Positions 1 to 6,500 of a DNA stretch of 10,809 bases are shown here, piece by piece (positions within the stretch are counted from its first letter, which is position 1; each line of letters opens with the position of its first letter). The stretch comes from an uncultured Ruminococcus sp. (GTDB lineage: Bacteria > Bacillota > Clostridia > Oscillospirales > Acutalibacteraceae). The notes beneath the pieces are model-generated. The model made no database searches and was not told the DNA's origin. It saw only the letters and a list, made by a program, of their open reading frames with translations. The position numbers were made by a program, and so were the translations under genes. The DNA lies in the NCBI GenBank assembly GCA_902783815.1, contig CACZSM010000230.1:1-10809 (forward strand), written 5' to 3'.

Positions 1-2
1 CG

Positions 3-41
3 CACCGATTTATGTATGATGAACAGGAGTGGTTATGTTGA
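3..41 (+). CDS. Possible 3' end of an upstream gene (partial)
   Basis: The reading frame entering from the left edge is open until a TGA at 39-41 and reads HRFMYDEQEWLC. It would overlap the start of the next gene by a few bases (ATG at 35-37), an arrangement typical of translationally coupled genes in an operon. Only about a dozen residues are visible, so neither the function nor the reality of the gene can be judged. Another frame stays open to a TGA at 49-51, so the choice of frame is uncertain. Confidence 0.25.
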   Translation, partial: HRFMYDEQEWLC

Positions 42-331
42 AATCGTATGATGAGAGAATTGCAGAGTTGAATGCCAAGAAAGAGCAAAAAGAAAAAGAG
101 CTTGCTGAACTTAAAGCCAAAGAGAGAAAGCTGTTGCAAGAGAAGAAAGCGTTGGAGAGAAAGGCTCGTACAAAACGCCTGATTGAAACGGGTGCTATTA
201 TCGAAAGCTTACTTGGCAGACCTGTTGAAGAAGAAGATATTGAACCTATCAAACAGCTTATTGTATATTACAAGAATAAGAAATTGAGTGGACAACCAGT
301 TGTGAAAAAACAAAATTCACAAAATGAATAA
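35..331 (+). CDS. Small coiled-coil protein, DUF3847-like (mobile-element associated)
   Basis: This is a 98-aa, highly charged protein. Residues about 5-45 are a Lys/Glu/Leu-rich segment predicted to form a long helix or coiled coil. It is followed by RTKRLIETGA (45-54), which resembles the RTHRLITRGA-type core of DUF3847 proteins, and then by a short acidic stretch and a helix (64-82). From family knowledge, DUF3847 proteins are usually small accessory genes near relaxases on Firmicutes conjugative or mobilizable elements; their role is unknown, with DNA processing or mobilization proposed. I chose ATG 35 because AGGAG at 25-29 lies 5 nt upstream; the in-frame GTG at 29 overlaps this ribosome binding site and is unlikely to be used. 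No relaxase follows: the next gene, 35 nt away, encodes an unrelated 540-aa protein. The gene is well supported; the family name rests on motif resemblance only. Confidence 0.75.
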   Translation: MLKSYDERIAELNAKKEQKEKELAELKAKERKLLQEKKALERKARTKRLIETGAIIESLLGRPVEEEDIEPIKQLIVYYKNKKLSGQPVVKKQNSQNE

Positions 332-366
332 ATGATAAATTCTTAAACTTAAAGGAGCTGTAAAGA

Positions 367-1989
367 TTGATTCCTCGTTATGACACAGTATCATTGCAAG
401 ATGAGATATCAAAGATTTTGGATAAATATAAGCCAGAAAATACACTGCTTCCCGAGATAGAATCAGAAAATTTTCTTGAAGTTTTACAGGAATATAATGA
501 AAAAATATCTTCTGATTGTAGAGTGAAAATGAATGTTTTGATGGTAATATTGGGATATGCAGAAAAAAATGTTAGTAATAAATTATACGAACTTATTGAA
601 AAGATGATAAACGAATGTGATAAATATTTAACGCCAGAAGAGAAAGAATATCTTATATGGGAAAATAAATCCAATCCTAATTCTTATGGTTTTATACCTA
701 AGCCCGATACGATACATAACTGGTTGAATAGCAAAAGAATTCCTAATAGACTTTCTCTCTATAAAATGGCTTTTGCACTTGATTTGCCACTATATTTTTA
801 TAATGTTGTTAAGAATATGGATATGCAAAGCAGAGAGTACATATCATCTGCTAACTATCTATTTAATAAAGTATATAATCAGAGGTACTCTTCAAAAGAA
901 GCTGACGAATTAATATTTGTTTATCAGCTTATCAACAGTGTTCATGATAAGTGTAAGAATTCATATTTGCAAGCGATGAAGATGCTTGCAAGTTATAATA
1001 AAAGGGCAACTTTATATAAGAACGATGATTCTTTTTGTGATGATAAAAGTACCACATTGATAATCGGCAAAGGGATTGAAATGTTGCCTGAAGCATTTAT
1101 TGATTTTCTGTTGCAGTTATCTCCTATATTGAATAAACGACATTCTGCTGTGAATAAAAAAATTAAATCTATAGTTCAAAAATTTGCCGCAAGTGAGAGA
1201 ACAAGCAAATTTCTTGAAAAATATTATGACAGCAACAATGCATTGATATGCGGAACTTTTAACAATGGTGATGTAGTTGGCAATTCGATTAGTAATATGG
1301 CGGATTATGTATTAACAAGTTCAATTTTAAAACATAATATAGAATTCTTAAACAGGCGTTTGAAACTTTGTTCCGTTATCCATAGTAATAGTTATAATAG
1401 TCACAGAATTTCTCATATTAAGGAAGTATTTATGCAACAGGGTATTTCTGATAATATGTTTGAATACTTGAAAAATTTTAAAATACCCTACGCAAATGAT
1501 ATAATTACTTTTCTCATAGAGGAAATTATGTTGACCAAAAAAGAAGTATATGGGACATTTGAGGAAAATAGAAAGAATACCATTACTGAAACAAATGAAA
1601 AAACGAGAAGTGTATTGATACTTACTCATTTTCTTGATTATTGGTCGGGTTTGGACCATGATTCGGAATATGAAGATTATAAATTAAGTATTGACAATAT
1701 CTTGATGAAATTCGGCTATATGCCTATGTACACAAAAAAAATGTTTGACAGTTTTTTTATGCTTTGTGCTCAGTTAAAGAATCCTATCATTTCGTACTAT
1801 AGTATCATCGATAAGATAGTGATGAATTACTGGGAATTTCAAAATAGTTTTTTGGCATCTGTTGACGAAGATATAAGAGATAATTATAATCCACTTTCTG
1901 CTAATGCTCAAATAATGAAATATCCCGAAATGGCTGACTGCATTGACGATAAAAATATACAAAAAGAATTGCAAAAACCGATTAAGTGA
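367..1989 (+). CDS. Hypothetical protein with a helix-turn-helix-like segment (540 aa)
   Basis: I do not recognise this protein as a whole. Residues about 113-142 (DTIHNWLNSKRIPNRLSLYK followed by MAFALDLP) look like the recognition helix and following helices of XRE/Cro-type helix-turn-helix domains, where T-I-x-x-W-x-x-G-K-R-x-P and L-x-K-x-A-x-A-L-x-x are typical. The first helices of such a fold are not obvious upstream, so this is a divergent or partial HTH. The rest is helix-rich, with no signal peptide, no membrane segment and no catalytic motif that I can see. The start is TTG at 367, supported by AGGAG at 353-357 with 9 nt spacing; no ATG gives a comparable site nearby. It lies 35 nt after the DUF3847-like gene and is probably co-transcribed with it; a strong terminator follows its stop by 8 nt. 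A regulatory or DNA-binding role is plausible but inferred. Confidence 0.8.
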   Translation: MIPRYDTVSLQDEISKILDKYKPENTLLPEIESENFLEVLQEYNEKISSDCRVKMNVLMVILGYAEKNVSNKLYELIEKMINECDKYLTPEEKEYLIWENKSNPNSYGFIPKPDTIHNWLNSKRIPNRLSLYKMAFALDLPLYFYNVVKNMDMQSREYISSANYLFNKVYNQRYSSKEADELIFVYQLINSVHDKCKNSYLQAMKMLASYNKRATLYKNDDSFCDDKSTTLIIGKGIEMLPEAFIDFLLQLSPILNKRHSAVNKKIKSIVQKFAASERTSKFLEKYYDSNNALICGTFNNGDVVGNSISNMADYVLTSSILKHNIEFLNRRLKLCSVIHSNSYNSHRISHIKEVFMQQGISDNMFEYLKNFKIPYANDIITFLIEEIMLTKKEVYGTFEENRKNTITETNEKTRSVLILTHFLDYWSGLDHDSEYEDYKLSIDNILMKFGYMPMYTKKMFDSFFMLCAQLKNPIISYYSIIDKIVMNYWEFQNSFLASVDEDIRDNYNPLSANAQIMKYPEMADCIDDKNIQKELQKPIK

Positions 1990-1997
1990 ACAACTTT

Positions 1998-2028
1998 CCT
2001 CTTGATTATATATCAAGAGGATTTTTTT
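1998..2028 (+). terminator. Rho-independent terminator after the HTH-like gene
   Basis: CCTCTTGAT (1998-2006) pairs perfectly with ATCAAGAGG (2012-2020) across a 5-nt TATAT loop and is followed by a run of seven T (2022-2028). It begins 8 nt after the stop codon of the 540-aa gene and separates that transcription unit from the rest of the window. Confidence 0.92.
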
Positions 2029-2056
2029 ACCATTTCGGTAACCATTTCTTACCATT
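2029..2056 (+). repeat. Three ACCATT direct repeats
   Basis: ACCATT occurs at 2029-2034, 2041-2046 and 2051-2056, the first two copies extending to ACCATTTC. GGTAA (2038-2042) and TTACC (2049-2053) also form a short inverted repeat. The block sits directly upstream of a possible -35 element at 2060-2065, so it could be a regulator-binding site. This is short AT-rich DNA and chance is possible. Confidence 0.35.
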
Positions 2057-2059
2057 AAA

Positions 2060-2088
2060 TTGACGCAGTATTTCTAATGACAATTAAC
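2060..2088 (+). promoter_or_regulatory. Weak candidate promoter for the small ORF
   Basis: TTGACG (2060-2065) is separated by 17 bp from ATTAAC (2083-2088). The -35 matches consensus at five of six positions; the -10 is poor. A promoter is needed somewhere here because a strong terminator lies upstream at 1998-2028 and the small ORF at 2196 has a strong ribosome binding site. The leader between this site and the ORF would be about 100 nt and includes a short hairpin, CAGTT (2158-2162) with AACTG (2170-2174). Confidence 0.25.
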
Positions 2089-2195
2089 ATCATTTGTGCT
2101 TTAATAGTGGCATAAGGTAATTGCCTTGCTGATGTTTGGAAATAAGTAAGAGAAGGCAGTTAATCGACAACTGTATGAAAAGAGGTGATATTGTT

Positions 2196-2282
2196 ATGTG
2201 GTTTGCATTAGGATGTTGGACAGGTTTTTGCATTGCTGCTCCGGCATGGTATGACTTGGCTATGACAGTGTGTGGCTGGTAA
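2196..2282 (+). CDS. Trp/Cys-rich small peptide (28 aa)
   Basis: This short ORF begins at ATG 2196, preceded by AGAGGTGAT (2181-2189), close to a full anti-Shine-Dalgarno match at ideal spacing (6 nt). It ends with TAA at 2280-2282. The peptide is hydrophobic, with Trp at 2, 8, 18 and 28, Cys at 7, 12 and 26, a GxxxGxxxG-free core, one Asp (20) and no Lys or Arg. An in-frame ATG at 2175 would add a basic MKRGDIV start but has no well-placed ribosome binding site. The region between flanking terminators (1998-2028 and 2323-2346) is compact enough to be its own transcription unit. It could be a small membrane peptide, a secreted signal, a modified-peptide precursor, a toxin-like peptide, or a leader peptide controlling the downstream cell-wall hydrolase gene. 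I do not recognise a family. The ribosome binding site is the main evidence for translation. Confidence 0.5.
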   Translation: MWFALGCWTGFCIAAPAWYDLAMTVCGW

Positions 2283-2298
2283 GCCGTAGTAAGATCTT

Positions 2299-2327
2299 TT
2301 GACCGTTAGTGTATAGGTATATACACT
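2299..2327 (+). promoter_or_regulatory. Candidate promoter overlapped by an 8-bp dyad
   Basis: TTGACC (2299-2304) is spaced 17 bp from TACACT (2322-2327), a fair sigma-A-like pair for the hydrolase gene. The same stretch contains a perfect inverted repeat, AGTGTATA (2308-2315) and TATACACT (2320-2327) around GGTA. The dyad would cover the spacer and -10 like an operator if this is DNA, or form a hairpin if transcribed from upstream. The two readings are alternatives; the sequence alone cannot separate them. Confidence 0.35.
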
Positions 2328-2346
2328 TAAAAATAAGTGTTTTTTA
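2323..2346 (+). terminator. Short terminator-like hairpin before the hydrolase gene
   Basis: ACACTT (2323-2328) pairs with AAGTGT (2335-2340) across a 6-nt A-rich loop and is followed by TTTTTA, in fact a T-run at 2340-2345. The stem is only 6 bp, so strength is modest. Its left arm is shared with the right arm of the 2308-2327 dyad, so the two hairpins cannot form together. It would end the transcript of the 28-aa ORF or act as an attenuator for the hydrolase gene. Confidence 0.55.
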
Positions 2347-2364
2347 TACCGACCAATTTTGTGG

Positions 2365-2403
2365 TGAGTCCGATAAATACGATAATAGGATTTGTCGGAC
2401 TCA
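2365..2403 (+). promoter_or_regulatory. Long stable hairpin in the leader of the hydrolase gene
   Basis: TGAGTCCGATAAAT (2365-2378) pairs with ATTTGTCGGACTCA (2390-2403) over 14 bp with a single G-U pair and an 11-nt loop. No T-run follows, so it is not a standard terminator. It lies 15 nt before the ribosome binding site (AAGGAG, 2418-2423) of the hydrolase gene. Likely roles are mRNA 5' stabilization or a protein- or RNA-binding element; no known riboswitch is recognised. Confidence 0.6.
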
Positions 2404-2432
2404 TATTAAAAAATAAAAAGGAGTTGTTTTTC

Positions 2433-3392
2433 ATGAAAACTGTAGAAAATATCAAATCATCAGCCAAAAAAGTTCTTGCCACAAGCTTGTGTGCAATTTC
2501 TATTCTTTCTGCTGGTCTTATTGTTCCATCTGTTGCACCGAATATGGTATCTACCCCCTTTGCTGTTACAGCCAATGCTGCAATCGCCAATGGCGTATAT
2601 TGTGTAGGTTCAAGAGGTACTCAGGTACAGTATATACAGTGGAATTTGAATGCTCTTGGATTCAACTGTGGTACCCCCGATGGCATATTCGGCAATATGA
2701 CCAAGAATGCTGTTATGAGTTTTCAGAGAGCTTATGGACTTACTGTTGACGGCATAGTCGGTTCACAGACAATCAACAAGCTCAACTCACTTGGTCAGAC
2801 TGTTCAGAATAAGCTCAGGAAGCTTGGATATAATGTTTCTGTCGATGGCATACTTGGACCGCAGAGTACAAATGCAATTCGTGATTTTCAGCGTAGAAAT
2901 GGACTGTCTGTAAATGGTATTGTTACATCAGGCTCAACATGGAGCAAAATGACAGCACAGGCGAATCAGAAAACATCTGTTAAGAAGTTGAACAAATCGG
3001 CTGTTCTCAACTATGCGAATACTTACTGTAACAGACGTAATTATAACTACAACTACTATAACGACAACAACTGTTGCAACTTTGTTTCGCAGTGTCTTGT
3101 AGCTGGTGGACTGCCTACAAACTCCACTTTCCGCAACGGAACATCAGCGTTTATCTACATACCGAGCTTCATCTCTTATATGCAGAATAACCATAATGTA
3201 AAGTATATATCAAGACCGTCTGCGAGTCAGATTGAAGTAGGTGATGTTATCCTGACTTCTTCGAGTCATGTAATGATAGTCACACGCAAGTCGGGCAATA
3301 CGATATATGCGAACGGCAATACGAATAACCGTTATCAGTTGCAGGTATCATATTTCTATGCAGTTCTCAAAACCAGTGCATTGATGAACTGA
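2433..3392 (+). CDS. Secreted cell-wall hydrolase: two peptidoglycan-binding domains plus Amidase_6-type domain
   Basis: This 319-aa exported protein should bind and cut peptidoglycan outside the cell. A signal peptide covers about residues 1-49 (basic start with KKVLATSLC, hydrophobic core 16-32, cleavage near TANA/A at 49-50). Two PG_binding_1 domains follow: about 54-118 (DGIFGNMT, FQRAYGLTVDGIVG) and 120-172 (DGILGPQST, FQRRNGLSVNGIV). The C-terminal domain, about 188-317, matches Amidase_6 / CHAP-like Cys-His hydrolases: NNCCNFVSQCLVAGGLP (212-228) corresponds to the usual DCTNFVSQ, making Cys214 the likely nucleophile, with His279 in SSSHVMIVT as the base. The usual Asp before Cys is Asn and the usual Thr after it is Cys215. 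ATG 2433 is preferred because AAGGAG lies 9 nt upstream; an open frame extends to 2337 but that extension runs through the leader hairpin and would bury the signal peptide. It is monocistronic, with a strong terminator following. Substrate bond is not determinable here. Confidence 0.93.
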   Translation: MKTVENIKSSAKKVLATSLCAISILSAGLIVPSVAPNMVSTPFAVTANAAIANGVYCVGSRGTQVQYIQWNLNALGFNCGTPDGIFGNMTKNAVMSFQRAYGLTVDGIVGSQTINKLNSLGQTVQNKLRKLGYNVSVDGILGPQSTNAIRDFQRRNGLSVNGIVTSGSTWSKMTAQANQKTSVKKLNKSAVLNYANTYCNRRNYNYNYYNDNNCCNFVSQCLVAGGLPTNSTFRNGTSAFIYIPSFISYMQNNHNVKYISRPSASQIEVGDVILTSSSHVMIVTRKSGNTIYANGNTNNRYQLQVSYFYAVLKTSALMN

Positions 3393-3419
3393 CAGTAGTT
3401 TGATTATATTTTATTTTGA

Positions 3420-3456
3420 CTCCTGGACAGATTTATATATCTGTTCAGGAGTTTTT
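3420..3456 (+). terminator. Strong Rho-independent terminator after the hydrolase gene
   Basis: A 13-bp stem, CTCCTGGACAGAT (3420-3432) with ATCTGTTCAGGAG (3439-3451), contains one G-U pair, has a 6-nt loop and is followed by TTTTT (3452-3456). It insulates the hydrolase gene from the kinase-NTPase-LRR gene downstream. Confidence 0.95.
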
Positions 3457-3469
3457 ACAAATGAATTTA

Positions 3470-3498
3470 TTGACAATTGACTCAATTCACTATAAAAT
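3470..3498 (+). promoter_or_regulatory. Sigma-A-type promoter of the kinase-NTPase-LRR gene
   Basis: TTGACA (3470-3475) is a perfect -35 and is spaced 17 bp from TAAAAT (3493-3498). It sits just after the terminator at 3420-3456 and 30 nt before the start codon. The upstream block ATGAAT...TTGACAATT recurs at the second promoter of this locus (7471-7487), suggesting shared control. Confidence 0.75.
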
Positions 3499-3527
3499 TT
3501 TATATGTGGATATAAGGAGTGAAAAAA

Positions 3528-6500
3528 ATGGATTTCGATAATGCAATTACAAGACAAATATTAAAGTCGGGAGATACATTGGACTTAGGCTGTGAAAAGT
3601 GTATTATTGGTACAGTTCGTGGCGAAGGTACAAGCAGTATAGTTTATGAAGCCATGCTCGATGGTAGACGAATCATTTTAAAAGAACTTTTTCCCAGAGG
3701 ATTGGGAATAAAAAGAGCTACGGATAACAGACTTATTATTCCAGAGAAACAAAAAGAAAATTTTGAATATTACAGAGCAAGACTGAAAAGAGCTTTTAAT
3801 ATACAGTTGGAATTTCATAATGATATTCGAACAACCAATTATACAGTAGAGTCACAGAAACTTTATGTACAAAATAATACCCTTTATGTTGTGATGCATT
3901 TGTCTGATGGCATTTCTTATGATAAAGTCTGCCCTGAAAATATCCTTGCGATTTTGGAAACAGTCAAAACGTTATCTTGTGCAATTCAGCTTTATCATAA
4001 AAAACAACTTTTACACTTAGATATAAAACCGCAAAACTTTTTTATATATCCTCAGACTAACCAAATGATAAGTTTATTCGACTTCGATTCAGTAATGCCG
4101 AAGAATGAAATAAGAGCCGATGTTTTATCTTACTCTGAAGGGTATGTAGCTCCTGAAGTGATTGCAGCAAAGGAATATTACGGTAGTTGTGAAGAAATTG
4201 ATGAACAGTCAGATATATTCAGTATAGGTGCAGTGCTTTTTGAAAAAATCATGGGTAGAAATGTTATCGAAGATGACAGTTGGAACAACAAAAGATGGAA
4301 TTTTGATAATAATCCATATCTCAAAAATACAGTACATCAGCTTCAAACGGGAATAACAGAAGTGTTCCAAAAGACACTTGCGGAAAATAAAGTTAAACGC
4401 TATCAGTCCGTTGATTCATTGATCCAAAAATTAGATGAACTTATTAAATTGACATATATTCCTGTTTATCTTCAGTATCAAAATATATCCGTGTCCACTT
4501 CAAAAAGCTATTATATAAATCGTTCCCAACAGCTTACACAAATACATGAGGCACTGCAAGAAAATCATATTGTGTATCTTTGCGGTATAGGTGGAATAGG
4601 CAAGAGTGAAACAGCTAAAGAATATGCGGAAATATATTCGTCCTACTATGTCAACACATATTTTGCTAATTATTCATCAAGTTTAAAGCAAACGGTAGCC
4701 AATTTGTTTTTTAACGGTCTTGATGACCATAAAAAAGAAGAATGGTATTTTGACGTTGACAAGAGATATGAATATAAACTGAATTTGCTTAAGTCAGAAC
4801 GATATTCTGAAAATTCCCTGATAATTATTGATAATTTTGATGTAAATTTAGGGGGCTATGCCAATAATATTGAAGTTCTGAAAGAACTGAAACAACTAAA
4901 AATACGATTTATTTTTACAACAAGAGGATATAAAGAGAATGAACCACAGTATATAAGGATAGAGGATTTTTCTATAGAAGAGTTGAAAGAAATGTTTTTT
5001 AAGATTAATCCACAGGATAAAGGCAGTGAACAGCGTCAGAGACAAGTTGAACAAGTCATCGTGAAGTCTTACTTTCACATTATGACAATAGATTTGATAG
5101 CACATCTTTCAAGAAAGATTTCATCTTTGCAGGATTATATTGATTTGCTCGATAGAAACGGTATAGCAAATCCAGAAAATATGTCGGATAAAATGAAAAT
5201 AGAAAACAATAAAGACGAAAATGCCAAAAGTGAAGCCGTATATATCCATATTAAAGATTTATTTAATTTCTCTATTCTTACCCAAACAGCAAAATATATT
5301 ATGATAAATGCGTGTTTTCTGCCATCGTCTGGCATGAAACAGCAGAAATTCATCGAATGTATCAAACTTTCTCAATTTTACGGCAATGGTAATGGGATTT
5401 CCTATGTTTTTTCAAGCAACGAAGAAATGGAAGGACTGATACAAAATGGTTGGCTGAAATATGACAGCTCATCACAAAAAAGAATAGTCATACATTCTCT
5501 TATATCGGAAGTAATCATAAATGAATTACGACCAGAACTTACAGAAAAAAAATGTAGAAATTTCTTTGTGTCATTTCTTGATATGATATGTGAATGGGGA
5601 ATGAAAAAACTTGCCTGTAAGAGCTTTGAGGATATAATGTCAAATGAAAAAAACTTAAATACACTGCATGAACTAAATGATAATTTTTATAGAGTATTTC
5701 AATATATACCACCGAAAAGAGCAATAGAATATATGACTGTCAACAGTACATATCGTGTTGATAATTATGCAGTTTTAGGGGATAAAGTCTTTTATTTTGG
5801 CATGGACGAAAAATACACTATCCCTGAAGAATTTACATTGTCGTCTTTGCATGAAGCCTTTGAATATTGTATTTATTTAAAAACACTTGTTTTTACAGGG
5901 AAAAAAGCGGACATTATTCAAATGAAATTTAAAAACTGTTTTATTGAAAATTTCGAAGCCTCTGATGACTCCGCCTATTGTTCATTTGATGGTGTTTTGT
6001 ACACTGCCGACATGAAATCGCTTATAAAATGTCCTCCAACAAAGAAAAAACTTGATATTCCAGAAGGAGTTGAAAATGTATGCAGTTACAGCTTTATTGA
6101 AAATGAAAGTATTGAAAGTGTTAATATGCCACAAAGTGTTGTAAAGATTGGTTGGCACGCATTTGACGGTTGCAAAAATCTTAGATATATAAATTTGCCA
6201 AAATATATGGAGAAAATTGTTGCGTGTGCTTTTTCAGAATGTTCAAGTTTGGAAAAGGTAATTATTCCTAATGGAATAAAAGATATTGAAGATTCTGTTT
6301 TTTCAGGTTGTAAAAGTTTAAAAACTGTAAAGATTCCTTACAGTGTTGAAAAAATTGAACAATATGCTTTTTGTGGCTGTGTCTCTCTAACAGAATTATT
6401 ACTGCCTAATAATATAAAAGAAATAGGAAAAAGTGCATTTTATTACTGTAAATCTTTAAAAAAACTTGATTTTCCCAAAAGTTTGAAAGTAATAGAAGAA

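Noticed and set aside
2337..2432. N-terminal extension of the hydrolase from ATG 2337
   Set aside because: It runs through the terminator T-run and the 14-bp leader hairpin, has no ribosome binding site, and would hide a normal signal peptide that begins at ATG 2433.
2489..2749. Overlapping + strand open frame within the hydrolase gene
   Set aside because: It is a shifted frame over the signal peptide and peptidoglycan-binding region, with Cys/Trp/Tyr-rich composition typical of an out-of-frame shadow.
3519..3527. GTG at 3519 as start of the large gene
   Set aside because: It lies inside the AAGGAG ribosome binding site that serves ATG 3528 at good spacing.
4896..5365. Minus-strand open frames inside the kinase-NTPase-LRR gene
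   Set aside because: They overlap a long coding frame with clear conserved motifs, have no family signal and no convincing ribosome binding site.
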